This document shows positions 8,270-16,755 of a DNA stretch of 45,956 bases, piece after piece; the stretch's first letter is position 1, and each line of letters starts with the position of its first letter. Source of the stretch: Deltaproteobacteria bacterium (GTDB taxonomy: Bacteria; Desulfobacterota; Binatia; Binatales; Binataceae); contig JAKAVN010000011.1 in assembly GCA_021827495.1 (NCBI GenBank), positions 1-45,956 of the forward strand. Reading direction: 5' to 3'. Under the pieces are notes generated by a model. The model saw only the letters and a list, made by a program, of their open reading frames with translations. It was not told the DNA's origin and ran no database searches. The position numbers and the translations under genes were made by a program.

Positions 8270-10090
8270 ATGGCTCAGTACGAGACCATTCAGCATGACG
8301 TGCTGGTAATTGGCGCGGGCGGAGCCGGGCTGCGCGGCGCGATAGAGGCGGCTGGGCGCGGTGTCTCGGTCGGCGTCATCTCGAAGTCTCTGCTCGGCAA
8401 GGCGCACACCGTGATGGCCGAGGGCGGCGTCGCGGCGGCGCTATCCAACGTCGACGACCGCGACAACTGGAAGGTACACTTCGCGGACACGATGCGCGGT
8501 GGTCAGTACGTCAACAACTGGCGCATGGCCGAACTGCACGCCAAGGAGGCGCCCGACCGGGTCAGGGAACTGGAGGCGTGGGGCGCCGTTTTCGATCGAA
8601 CCCCGGACGGCCGTATTCTGCAGCGCAACTTCGGCGGCCATCGCTACGCGCGCTTGGCTCACGTTGGCGATCGCACGGGACTGGAGATGATTCGCACGCT
8701 CCAGGACCACGCCACCTTCGAGCGTATGTCCTTTTACACGGAGTTCACGATCGTCTCGCTGCTCAAGGAAGGGAACCGGGTGGTCGGAGCGATCGGCTAC
8801 CAGCGCGAGAAGGGGCTATTCTTCGTTTTCCAAGCCAAGGCAGTGGTGTTGGCGACTGGAGGCCTCGGCCGCGCTTACAAAATTACCAGCAATAGCTGGG
8901 AAGGCACCGGCGACGGTTTTGCGCTCGCCCTCGACGCCGGGGCGGAACTGCGGGACGTCGAGTTTGTCCAGTTCCATCCCACGGGCATGATATGGCCGCC
9001 GAGTGTGGCCGGGCTCCTGGTGACCGAAGGCGTGCGCGGCGAGGGCGGGGTGCTGCGCAATCGGCTCGGGCGCCGCTTCATGTTCGACGACATCCCGGCG
9101 CTCTACAAAAACCAGACCGCCGACACCGAGGAGGAGGGCTGGCGCTACACCGTGGGAGATAAGAACGCGCGCCGCCCGCCCGAATTGGTAACGCGCGACC
9201 ACGTCGCGCGCTGCATTATGCGCGAAGTGCGCGAAGGGCGCGGTAGTCCCCACGGTGGCGTCTTCCTCGACATCGCGTGGATAAAGGAAAAAATCCCCAA
9301 CGCCGAGAAGCACATCAGGGCCAAGCTCCCCAGCATGTACGATCAGTTCCTGAAGCTTGCCGATCTGGACATCACCAAGGAACCCATGGAGGTGGGACCC
9401 ACAACCCATTATTCGATGGGCGGCGTGCGGGTTGACGGCGACAGCCAGATGAGTTCGCTGCCCGGCCTGTTCGCCGCCGGCGAATGCGCCGCCGGGCTGC
9501 ACGGGGCCAATCGCCTCGGCGGGAACTCGCTCTCCGACCTGCTGGTTTTCGGTAAGCGGGCTGGCGAGTACGCGGCGCGCTTCGCGCTGGAGACGAGCCT
9601 CGGCCGGGTGAGCGAGAGCGCGGTCAACGAGAACATTCGCCAGGCGCTGGCGCCCTTCGAGAACGGCGCCAAGGGCCGCGGCGAGTCGCCCTACCAACTG
9701 CAGGCTGAGCTTCAGGAGATGATGCAGGAGCTGGTGGGAATTGTGCGCACCGAGAACGAGATGGTGCGCGCCCTCGACGGTATCCAGAAGCTCAAGGAGC
9801 GCTCCCGAAGCTTGCACGTCGAGGGCAATCGCATGTACAACGTCGGCTGGCACACCGCCGTCGATGTGGGCAATCTTCTCACTGTGTCCGAAGCCATTTG
9901 CCGCGCCGCGCTCGAGCGGCGGGAAAGCCGCGGCGCGCACTACCGGATCGACTACCCGGATAAATCGGAAAGTTTGGCCAAGGTTAACACCACGCTCCAC
10001 AAAGGTGAGGATGGTGCAATCAGCGTCCGGCTCGAGCCCATCAAGGAGATGCCGGCCGAACTGAAGCAGATAATCGAGGAGATGAAGTGA
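8270..10090 (+). CDS. sdhA: Succinate dehydrogenase/fumarate reductase flavoprotein
   Basis: Catalytic subunit oxidising succinate to fumarate (or the reverse), on the cytoplasmic face of the membrane. The 606 residues begin with the dinucleotide-binding motif VIGAGGAGLRGAIEAA. His46 in AHTVMAEGG aligns with the histidine that binds FAD covalently. The substrate region includes QFHPTGM and GVRGEGGVLRN, with active-site Arg in this stretch, followed by TTHYSMGGV and HGANRLGGNSLSDL. It starts with ATG immediately after the anchor stop and overlaps the FeS gene by 4 bp, so the three genes form one operon. Confidence 0.96.
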   Translation: MAQYETIQHDVLVIGAGGAGLRGAIEAAGRGVSVGVISKSLLGKAHTVMAEGGVAAALSNVDDRDNWKVHFADTMRGGQYVNNWRMAELHAKEAPDRVRELEAWGAVFDRTPDGRILQRNFGGHRYARLAHVGDRTGLEMIRTLQDHATFERMSFYTEFTIVSLLKEGNRVVGAIGYQREKGLFFVFQAKAVVLATGGLGRAYKITSNSWEGTGDGFALALDAGAELRDVEFVQFHPTGMIWPPSVAGLLVTEGVRGEGGVLRNRLGRRFMFDDIPALYKNQTADTEEEGWRYTVGDKNARRPPELVTRDHVARCIMREVREGRGSPHGGVFLDIAWIKEKIPNAEKHIRAKLPSMYDQFLKLADLDITKEPMEVGPTTHYSMGGVRVDGDSQMSSLPGLFAAGECAAGLHGANRLGGNSLSDLLVFGKRAGEYAARFALETSLGRVSESAVNENIRQALAPFENGAKGRGESPYQLQAELQEMMQELVGIVRTENEMVRALDGIQKLKERSRSLHVEGNRMYNVGWHTAVDVGNLLTVSEAICRAALERRESRGAHYRIDYPDKSESLAKVNTTLHKGEDGAISVRLEPIKEMPAELKQIIEEMK

Positions 10091-10827
10091 CGGCCACCGC
10101 AACTTTTAGCATCTGGCGAGGCGATTTGCAGGGCGGAAAACTCGTCGACTACCAGACCGAGATCGTCCAGGGCATGGTCGTCCTCGACGCAGTACGGCGA
10201 ATTCAGGCCGATCAGGCCAACGACATGGCGGTACGCTGGAATTGCAAGGCCGGCAAGTGCGGCTCCTGCGCGACCGAAATCAACGGCAAGCCGCGCCTGA
10301 TGTGTATGACCCGGCTGAGCGACCTTTCAACCACCCAGCCGATTCGGGTCGAACCCATGCGCACCTTCCCGCACATCCGCGACCTGGTCACAGACGTTTC
10401 TTGGAATTTCGCAAAAAAACGCACCGTCAGGAAGTTCAACCCGCGCAAACCCGACGCAGCCGACGGTACTTGGCGCATGGCTCAGATCGATGTCGACCGG
10501 GTGCAGGAGTTTCGCAAGTGTATTGAGTGCTTCCTGTGCCAGGACGTCTGCCATGTGCTGCGCAACCACCAGCTTTTCGATGAGTACATCGGACCACGCC
10601 TGCTGGTATACGACGCAGCGCTGGTGATGCATCCGCTCGACTCCGACCAGCGGCTCGCCGACCTGCGCCACGCCCACGGGATCGGCTACTGCAACATTAC
10701 CAAGTGTTGCACCAACGTGTGCCCCGAAGAGATCAAGATTACCGATAACGCGATCATTCCGCTCAAAGAGCGGGTGGTCGATCTCTACTTCGATCCGCTG
10801 ACCCGCCTTTTCGGCGGAGCGCGCTGA
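10087..10827 (+). CDS. sdhB: Succinate dehydrogenase iron-sulfur subunit
   Basis: Electron-transfer subunit with three FeS clusters. The plant-type [2Fe-2S] domain shows CKAGKCGSC with a later Cys (KPRLMC). The ferredoxin-like domain shows CIECFLCQDVC, and CCTNVCPEEI supplies the remaining ligands. The 246-residue length is normal. The start is GTG 10087, overlapping the flavoprotein stop (GTGA), which indicates coupled translation. Subunit order anchor-flavoprotein-FeS matches the mycobacterial Sdh1 locus. Confidence 0.95.
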   Translation: MTATATFSIWRGDLQGGKLVDYQTEIVQGMVVLDAVRRIQADQANDMAVRWNCKAGKCGSCATEINGKPRLMCMTRLSDLSTTQPIRVEPMRTFPHIRDLVTDVSWNFAKKRTVRKFNPRKPDAADGTWRMAQIDVDRVQEFRKCIECFLCQDVCHVLRNHQLFDEYIGPRLLVYDAALVMHPLDSDQRLADLRHAHGIGYCNITKCCTNVCPEEIKITDNAIIPLKERVVDLYFDPLTRLFGGAR

Positions 10828-10966
10828 CCCGGACCGGCTGGACATCGGGCGCGGAGGCCGAGCAGCCGCGGGCGCGGGTTCTCCAGCCTCTTCGTCGGCT
10901 ACCTTCTGATGGTAACCGTTTAAGCCCGGGTTAAGCGCGCGCCGCCACCGCGATCACTCGCGCGAG

Positions 10967-11809
10967 CTAGCGCCCCTTGGCCGCTGGCACCCCGATGCCG
11001 GCAAGAAAATCCGTGCGCGCCTTCATCGCATCCTCGGCCACGGCCTTGTTGTAAGCGTTCATCGTGGTGCGCGCGTCCTCGGTGCACATCACGTCGCGCA
11101 TCTCGGCGCGCTCGATATAAAGTCCCTCGGCCAGCGGCAGATCGGCGCCTAGATAAACCGCGCGCTTGATCGCGGCGACCGAGCGCGGCGGCCGCTTGGC
11201 CAGCGTCCGCGCCCAGCCCATCGCGAACGACATCAGCGTGTCTGGCGCAAGCACCCGGTTCACCATCCCCATCCGCTCGGCCTCGCGCGGCGAGTAAACG
11301 TTGCCGAAGAGCATCACTTCGAGCGCCTTGCCCCGCCCAATCAGCCGCGGCAGGCGCTGCGTTCCGCTGCCGCCCGGCAGGATGCCGAGCACGGCCTCAG
11401 GCAGGCCGATTTGATACGGGCCGTCGGCCGCCAGGCGGAAGTCGCACGCCAGCGAAAGCTCGTAGCCGCCGCCCATGCAGTCGCCGTTGATCGCCGCGAT
11501 CATCACCTTGGGCATCAGCATGATCCGGTCCAACATCCGATGATACCCAGCCTCCACCTCGGGGAACACGCGCGCGCACTCGGCCGGATCGGCCGCCATC
11601 CGCGCCAGTTCGTCGACGCTGTAGTGCGTAATGAACTTGCCTTCGCTTCCGCCGGTCAGGATGATGGCGCGCAGATCAGCGTCGGCCTCGGCCTTGCCAA
11701 TAAGCTCGAGCAACTCCCCGGCGCCCGGCGCGATAAAGTAGTTCATCGGCGGATTGCGATAGCTCCATACCTCGACCTGATCGTGGCGCTCGACCGTCCA
11801 GTGTTTCAT
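10967..11809 (-). CDS. Enoyl-CoA hydratase/isomerase (crotonase) family protein
   Basis: Crotonase-fold enzyme acting on acyl-CoA substrates, probably adding water to an enoyl-CoA. In 280 residues it shows the oxyanion-hole region INGDCMGGGYELSLACDFRLA, including the first catalytic Glu (in GGYEL), and LPEAVLGILPGGSGTQRLPRLIG, with the second Glu in LPE. Both acids being present favours true hydratase activity. The C-terminal helical trimerisation region is intact. The start ATG 11809 is preceded by AGGAGG. Its exact substrate is unknown; it stands alone, transcribed away from the small gene at 11929. Confidence 0.85.
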   Translation of the reverse strand: MKHWTVERHDQVEVWSYRNPPMNYFIAPGAGELLELIGKAEADADLRAIILTGGSEGKFITHYSVDELARMAADPAECARVFPEVEAGYHRMLDRIMLMPKVMIAAINGDCMGGGYELSLACDFRLAADGPYQIGLPEAVLGILPGGSGTQRLPRLIGRGKALEVMLFGNVYSPREAERMGMVNRVLAPDTLMSFAMGWARTLAKRPPRSVAAIKRAVYLGADLPLAEGLYIERAEMRDVMCTEDARTTMNAYNKAVAEDAMKARTDFLAGIGVPAAKGR

Positions 11810-11928
11810 CGCGCTCCTCCTGGTCGCTGGCGTAACCCGCGCCGGCTTCGGCTGTCAAGGCAATTGAGAGTATAGTAGATGCATCAGTTACGCTCTGGTG
11901 ACCGAACGGCCCACGACGAGGCAAAATC

Positions 11929-12189
11929 ATGAAGGTTGATATCGACCTCAAGGCGGGCTTTCTGCAGAACCTCAAGCGCGAGGTGCTGGCGCAGCTCACG
12001 GTCGAGGAGCGCGCGGTGATCGAGGTATCGACCGGCGAGATGGGCAACAAACCGGATGCGGTCAAGCTCGGATGGCTCAAGCTGCGCACCAAGGAGAGCT
12101 GGACCAAGCAGCGCTACTCGCGCGCGCTCGACCACGTGATGAAGCGGCTCAAGGAACTGGTCGCGGCGGAATCGGCGAAGAAGGAATAG
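11929..12189 (+). CDS. Small basic protein of unknown function
   Basis: An 86-residue, lysine-rich, predicted helical cytoplasmic protein with no domain I recognise. The central stretch GEMGNKPDAVKLGWLKLRTKESW separates two amphipathic helices. Codon use resembles its neighbours. The start ATG 11929 has only a weak ribosome binding site. It converges on tyrS, with a perfect hairpin between them. Confidence 0.6.
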   Translation: MKVDIDLKAGFLQNLKREVLAQLTVEERAVIEVSTGEMGNKPDAVKLGWLKLRTKESWTKQRYSRALDHVMKRLKELVAAESAKKE

Positions 12190-12282
12190 CCGCCGCGCCG
12201 CTGCGGATAAAGAATTCCTTAATCGCGCGCCCGAAGCGAGCGCGCTGGCCTCGACCCTCACCGCCCGTCGCCACGGTGGGCC

Positions 12283-12309
12283 GCCTCTCCCAAGACCGGG
12301 AGAGGCTTT
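12283..12309. terminator. Hairpin between convergent genes (terminator-like)
   Basis: Perfect 9-bp stem GCCTCTCCC / GGGAGAGGC with a 6-nt loop (AAGACC), followed by TTT on the plus strand. It lies between the small gene ending at 12189 and tyrS ending at 12315, so it may terminate both. The CCTCTCCC-GGGAGAGG hairpin is also a common dispersed element in GC-rich bacteria. Confidence 0.55.
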
Positions 12310-12314
12310 GAGCG

Positions 12315-13517
12315 CTACGGCTCGATGCGGGCGACGCGGCGCTTGCCGACTTCGAGGATGCGATGCTCGCCGGGGACGAAATGGAAATTGATATCGGTGA
12401 CGGTCTGGCGATCTACGCGCACGGCGCCCTGCCCCACCAGCCGGCGCGCCTCATTGGTCGAGCCGGCGAAACCGAGCTGCTTTAGCAACTCGCAGATCCA
12501 CAGCTCGGTGGCGACGCGGAAGACCGGCACGTCCCGCGGCACCTCGCGGCGCTGGAACTTGCTCTCGAAATAATCGCGCGCGTCCGTGGCGGCGGCGTCA
12601 CCGTAATATTCGGCGACCGTCGCCGTGGCCAAGCGCTTCTTGGCTTGCATCGGATGCGCCTCGCCGGAGCGGATCGCGGCCAGCTCGGCGGGTGCGGCGC
12701 CAGTCAACAGCTCGAAGTAGCGCGGCATCATCCGGTCCGGGATCGACATCAGCTTGCCGAACATGTCGCGCGGCTCATCGGTCAGCCCGACCGCGTTGCC
12801 GTAGGACTTCGACATCTTGCGTACGCCGTCGAGTCCCTCGAGCAGCGGCATCGTGATGACGACCTGCGGCGGCTGGCCGAAGGCGCGCTGCAACTCGCGC
12901 GCGACCAGCATGTTGAACTTCTGATCGGTACCGCCCAGCTCGACGTCGGCGTGCAGCGCGACCGAGTCGTAGCCCTGGACCAGCGGATAGAGCAGCTCGT
13001 GCAGGAACAGCGGTTGCTGCTCAGCGAGGCGCTTTTCGAAGTCGTCGCGCTCGAGCATCCGCGCCACGCTCAGCTTGGCGGCGATCTCGATCAGCGCGCG
13101 GAGGTCGAGCTTGTCCATCCATTCGCTGTTGAAGCGGACCTCGGTGAGCGCGGGATCGAGAATTTTCGAGACCTGGCGCTGGTAGGTCTCGGCATTGGCG
13201 ACGATCTGCTCACGAGTGAGCGGCTTGCGGGTCTCCGAGCGCCCGGTCGGATCACCGATCATCGCGGTGAAGTCGCCGACCAGAAAGATCACGGTATGGC
13301 CGCGGCGCTGGAAATCGCGGAGCTTCTTGAGCGTAACGGAATGTCCCAGGTGAAGGTCGGGCGCGGTCGGATCCATCCCGAGCTTGACCCGCAGCGGGCG
13401 GCCCTCGCGGAGCTTGGCCGCCAGCTCCTCGGCCGAGATGACCTCGGAGGCATTGCGCGCCAGCTCCTGCGCCTGCTCTTTTGCTTCGTGCTCTTCCAAC
13501 GCTCCGGCCCTGTTCAA
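12315..13517 (-). CDS. tyrS: Tyrosyl-tRNA synthetase
   Basis: Charges tRNA-Tyr. Class I signatures are visible: HLGH in [17 protein letters not shown] (about residues 50-66) and KMSKSYGN. The KMSKS form and overall arrangement suggest the TyrZ-like subtype rather than the E. coli KFGKT form. The last about 65 residues form an S4 RNA-binding domain ([27 protein letters not shown]). The 400-residue frame begins with TTG 13517; TTG 13499 is an alternative, and neither has a strong ribosome binding site, so the start is uncertain. Confidence 0.95.
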   Translation of the reverse strand: MNRAGALEEHEAKEQAQELARNASEVISAEELAAKLREGRPLRVKLGMDPTAPDLHLGHSVTLKKLRDFQRRGHTVIFLVGDFTAMIGDPTGRSETRKPLTREQIVANAETYQRQVSKILDPALTEVRFNSEWMDKLDLRALIEIAAKLSVARMLERDDFEKRLAEQQPLFLHELLYPLVQGYDSVALHADVELGGTDQKFNMLVARELQRAFGQPPQVVITMPLLEGLDGVRKMSKSYGNAVGLTDEPRDMFGKLMSIPDRMMPRYFELLTGAAPAELAAIRSGEAHPMQAKKRLATATVAEYYGDAAATDARDYFESKFQRREVPRDVPVFRVATELWICELLKQLGFAGSTNEARRLVGQGAVRVDRQTVTDINFHFVPGEHRILEVGKRRVARIEP

Positions 13518-13541
13518 CCGCGTTAAGCGTAAACAATAGCG

Positions 13542-13570
13542 GCCGGCGCGCCAAAGCGAAACGCGCCGGC
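13542..13570 (-). terminator. Hairpin downstream of the second DUF1329 gene
   Basis: Perfect 9-bp stem GCCGGCGCG / CGCGCCGGC with an 11-nt loop lies just after the DUF1329 stop. On the minus strand it is followed by CGCTATTGTTT, only a loose U-tract, so termination is possible but weak. Confidence 0.35.
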
Positions 13571-13574
13571 GGGC

Positions 13575-14993
13575 CTAACGCATCATCTGCGTCAGTCCCG
13601 CCGGCGTGCAGTACTTGGTAATATTCTCGAACTGCTTGGGCACCGCCTCGTCGATCACGATGTCGCGTCCCTCGCCGTCCGCCGTGAACGCGATGGTGGC
13701 GTGGTCGTTCTGCAAGTCCCACAGGTCGACGGCGAGCGTGCCGACTATCGAGGACATCTCGCCGTGGACCGCCTTGGGCGCGCCGGCGACCATCATGATC
13801 TTCCACAGCTTCATGTTCGAGTCGTAGAGGTCGGTCCAGTTCTCATGCAGAACGTACTTGTCGACCCACATCATGCGTTTGCCGTAACAGTAACCGCTGG
13901 CCATCGAGGGAATGCGGCGCACGTCGATGAGGTAGGTATCGCGCAGGCTCCATGGACCCCATGACGGCCGCGACCATCCGAGCGGCATGTCGTAGTTCGC
14001 CGGATAGTTGCCGTCGGCCGCGGTGAGATCGTCCATCGCCAGGATTCTCTGGTCGCGGATGTACTGGGCCTGGAACACCGCGATACTGCCGTTGAAGCCG
14101 GCGCGCGCGTCGTCGTGGGTGTAGTCGGTGCCGAACAGCGGCGAGCATCGCGCGGTCGAGGCCAGGCGCATCGAGCGGCGCAGCGCGGGCACGAATACGT
14201 AGTCGTCCTCCTGGCGCTGGAGGTCCTGATAGAAAATCTGGAGCACGGCCGTGTACTTCGACTGCTCGGGTGAATCGACCATCGACCATTCCGTATACCA
14301 GGCGCCATTGGAGTCCGGCTCAGTGCGCGGATAGCCAGGGTCGGTGATGAAGGCCAGCTGGCGATAGACGTAGGAAGTTTTCAGGCAGGCATGGTTGTCG
14401 TACTTGTCCTGCGAACAGAGGCTGGCGAGGCCCGTTTCCGGTGAGCCGGCCGCGATGCGCGGGATCGGACCAAACCAGTCATCGGCCAGGATTTTCCATC
14501 CCTTGTCCGGGTCCGTGGGATTGGCAAAGGGCTCGCCGGCGACATAGTTCTTGATGTCGTAGTGGCCGTTGGGCAGCACCACGACCTGGGTCTGCTTGCC
14601 GTACTTCTCGGTCGCTTCGACATATCCGCGCGGGGCCGGGAAGACGCGCGTCGGGCCAACGTCCATCTCGACGTCGGGCGGCATCTTCCAAAAATATGTG
14701 CCCTCGAACAACGCGATCATTCCATCGGGCATGTACTGCTTAAACTGCTGCCAGTTCGCCATCGTGATCTTGGTGCCTGCGGGAATCGCCGCCGCTGCGG
14801 CCGCCGCCGAGGCCTGCTGCGCGGCCCGCCCCGCCTGCTCGGCCCGCTTGAGCGACGAAGCGCTCGATTGTGCCGCGGCGTCGGCCGGAGCAGTGGCGGG
14901 CGCCGCTGGCGTGGCCGAGCTCTGGGCCAGCACCGGCCGCGCGAGCATCAACGCCGCAACGCAGAAAAATACGCACGCCGAAATCGCGGTCAT
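13575..14993 (-). CDS. Exported DUF1329 protein, copy 2 (with Ala-rich linker)
   Basis: A secreted or envelope protein of the DUF1329 family, thought to have an outer-membrane lipoprotein-sorting (LolA/LolB-like) fold; its role is not established. A signal peptide (MTAISACVFFCVAALMLARPVLA) is followed by an Ala/Ser-rich linker of about 50 residues absent from the upstream paralogue, then the DUF1329 domain beginning IPAGTKITMANWQQ. The family block KMPPDVEMDVG and GRPSWGPW-type repeats are present. ATG 14993 is chosen because TGGAGGCGAG lies just upstream and it opens the signal peptide. It is separated from the paralogue by a strong terminator and so may have its own promoter. Confidence 0.87.
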   Translation of the reverse strand: MTAISACVFFCVAALMLARPVLAQSSATPAAPATAPADAAAQSSASSLKRAEQAGRAAQQASAAAAAAAIPAGTKITMANWQQFKQYMPDGMIALFEGTYFWKMPPDVEMDVGPTRVFPAPRGYVEATEKYGKQTQVVVLPNGHYDIKNYVAGEPFANPTDPDKGWKILADDWFGPIPRIAAGSPETGLASLCSQDKYDNHACLKTSYVYRQLAFITDPGYPRTEPDSNGAWYTEWSMVDSPEQSKYTAVLQIFYQDLQRQEDDYVFVPALRRSMRLASTARCSPLFGTDYTHDDARAGFNGSIAVFQAQYIRDQRILAMDDLTAADGNYPANYDMPLGWSRPSWGPWSLRDTYLIDVRRIPSMASGYCYGKRMMWVDKYVLHENWTDLYDSNMKLWKIMMVAGAPKAVHGEMSSIVGTLAVDLWDLQNDHATIAFTADGEGRDIVIDEAVPKQFENITKYCTPAGLTQMMR

Positions 14994-15065
14994 AATCTCG
15001 CCTCCAGAGATCTTCCCCAACTCGAATGCGCCGCAGAGCCGGGCCTGTGGCTGGACTCGCGGAGG

Positions 15066-15103
15066 CAAAAGAACGGGCGCGGCGCATACGCGCGCCGCGC
15101 CCG
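15066..15103 (-). terminator. Rho-independent terminator after the first DUF1329 gene
   Basis: Minus-strand reading gives a perfect 12-bp stem (CGGGCGCGGCGC / GCGCCGCGCCCG; 15074-15103) with a 6-nt loop, followed by TTCTTTTG. It starts about 25 nt after the stop of the upstream DUF1329 gene and lies before the start of the next copy. Confidence 0.75.
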
Positions 15104-15127
15104 CCATGCCGTTTCGCCGCAGGCGCC

Positions 15128-16447
15128 CTAACGCATCAGTTGCATCAGGCCGCCAGGTGTCTGGTACAGCGAGATGTTGTCGAACCGCGTGCCAAACGCG
15201 ATGTCAGGGATGAGATCATTGCCGTAGCGGTCAGCGGTGAATATATGACTCGCGTGCTGGTTCTGCATGTCCCAGTACTGCTCAAGGATGCCACCGAAAT
15301 ATTGCAGGCCCCACTCCGGATGCAGTTTGTCGACCTCCGGGTTGAGCCCGATATTGACGACTTTCCACAGCTTCATGTTGGCGTCGTACAGGTCAAGATG
15401 CACGTTGGCGTAATAGTTCTGGCTGGTGTACATGACGCGCCTGCCGTAGCAGTAGCCAGGCCGCATCGATTCGATGCGCTTAACGTCAGTAACCCAAACC
15501 GGGATCACCTCCCATTTGCCCCACGACGGCCGCGCCCAGCCCAACGGCATATCGTAATTGTCAGGAAACGTTCCGTCGGCCTTGGTCAGGTCGACCAGCG
15601 CCAGAATATTCTGATCGCGCAAGAACTGGCCCTCGAACACCGAGGCGCCGCCGTTCCATCCGACCCGCTGGTCGTCATGCGTCATGTCGCTGCCGAACAG
15701 CGGCGCGCAGCGCGCCGAGGTCGAAAGGCGCAGTGAGCGGCGCAGTGCCGGGATGAACACGTAATCGTCAGGGTCCCGGCTCACGTCCTGCCAGAACAGA
15801 GTCAGATCGGCCGTGTACCGCGACTCCTCCGGCTCTTCGACCATCAGCCACTCGCCGTACCACGCTCCCGCCGCATGAGGATCGATGTGCGGAACGCCCG
15901 GGAACCAGTTGTAGGCCAGTTGGCGGTAGTCGTAGTCCACGCGGGTGCAAGCTTTGCTGCCGAACCGGTCCACAGTGCAGAACGATGACGACGCGGTGCC
16001 CTTCAGGTCGGGGAAGCCGGTCTCAAGAACTCCGCCTGGGCGGAAGGTCACATCGTCCGCGATTTCGGTGCCCTTGTCGGGGCCCGACGGATGCGGAAAC
16101 GGCACGCCCGAGATGTAGTTCACCAAGTTGTAAGCGCCGTTTGGCAGCTTCACCAAGCGGGTTTGCGCCGAGTACTTCTCCACCGCGTCCCAGAACGGCT
16201 TGGGCAGCGGATAGATCGTCGTCGCGCCAACGTCCATCTCGACGTCGGGCGGCATTTTCCATGCGTACTGGCCGTCGAACAGCGCGATCATGCCGTCGGG
16301 CATGAAAGCCTTGTACTGCTGCCAGTTCTGCATGGTGATTTTGGTGCCGGGTGGGATGGTGTTCTCTGCCGCCTGGACGGTCCCCAAACCCAGGAGACAG
16401 AGAGCCAAGACTAAAACCCCAAGCAATAGCCTGCGAATGCCAGTCAT
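15128..16447 (-). CDS. Exported DUF1329 protein, copy 1
   Basis: Paralogue of the neighbouring DUF1329 gene, sharing long blocks such as KITM-x-NWQQ, MPDGMIALF-x-G, KMPPDVEMDVG, LPNG and NYDMPLGW-x-RPSWG; by eye roughly half the positions are identical. The signal peptide is MTGIRRLLLGVLVLALCLLGLG with probable cleavage after VQA. There is no Ala-rich linker. ATG 16447 is preferred over an upstream in-frame codon because it opens the signal peptide and has GGAGGGA upstream. Other bacteria often pair DUF1329 proteins with RND/MMPL exporters or DUF1302 porins; none is adjacent here. Role in envelope lipid handling is inference. Confidence 0.88.
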   Translation of the reverse strand: MTGIRRLLLGVLVLALCLLGLGTVQAAENTIPPGTKITMQNWQQYKAFMPDGMIALFDGQYAWKMPPDVEMDVGATTIYPLPKPFWDAVEKYSAQTRLVKLPNGAYNLVNYISGVPFPHPSGPDKGTEIADDVTFRPGGVLETGFPDLKGTASSSFCTVDRFGSKACTRVDYDYRQLAYNWFPGVPHIDPHAAGAWYGEWLMVEEPEESRYTADLTLFWQDVSRDPDDYVFIPALRRSLRLSTSARCAPLFGSDMTHDDQRVGWNGGASVFEGQFLRDQNILALVDLTKADGTFPDNYDMPLGWARPSWGKWEVIPVWVTDVKRIESMRPGYCYGRRVMYTSQNYYANVHLDLYDANMKLWKVVNIGLNPEVDKLHPEWGLQYFGGILEQYWDMQNQHASHIFTADRYGNDLIPDIAFGTRFDNISLYQTPGGLMQLMR

Positions 16448-16600
16448 AACCGAGGTCCCTCCTTCCAAATCTTCCGTTAAAAGCTCACGTCCGATACGCG
16501 TTAAATTCTCCCCCCTAAGCCAACCGCTTCCCGTAGCGCGGCGACATCACACCACTCGAACCGATAAGTTAACCTTCGCACGCCTATCAATACCGTTACT

Positions 16601-16629
16601 GCCATATAATCAGGAAGCGTAATTGTCAA
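16601..16629 (-). promoter_or_regulatory. Sigma-70-like promoter for the DUF1329 gene
   Basis: On the minus strand TTGACA (16624-16629) is a perfect -35 box. TATGGC (16601-16606) lies 17 bp downstream; TATATG overlaps it at 15 bp. The promoter reads toward the DUF1329 start 155 bp away. Confidence 0.6.
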
Positions 16630-16649
16630 GGAGACCCGCGCTCTATAGG

Positions 16650-16673
16650 TCACAAGCGCAGATCACAAGCGCA
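16650..16673 (-). repeat. Direct repeat behind the DUF1329 promoter
   Basis: TGCGCTTGTGA occurs twice on the minus strand (16663-16673 and 16650-16660) with a 13-bp period. The pair ends about 20 bp upstream of the TTGACA box, where an activator would be expected to bind. Confidence 0.5.
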
Positions 16674-16755
16674 CGTTGCGTGAGAGGACAGGGCCAAGAA
16701 CTGCGGACCAACGTCCACGGCGGCCGTGATCGCATATTCTCGCGCCCGCGGCGGG

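Larger units (their letters stand above)
16448..16755. other. Non-coding region between DUF1329 copy 1 and ctaB
   Basis: About 310 bp, A+T-richer than the genes, with no gene seen. It holds the probable DUF1329 promoter (16601-16629), a leader of roughly 145 nt, and a pair of 11-bp direct repeats behind the promoter (16650-16673). Confidence 0.5.

Noticed and set aside
8816-10102. 428-codon frame antisense to the sdh flavoprotein
   Set aside because: No domain recognised and it mirrors the third-position GC of sdhA.
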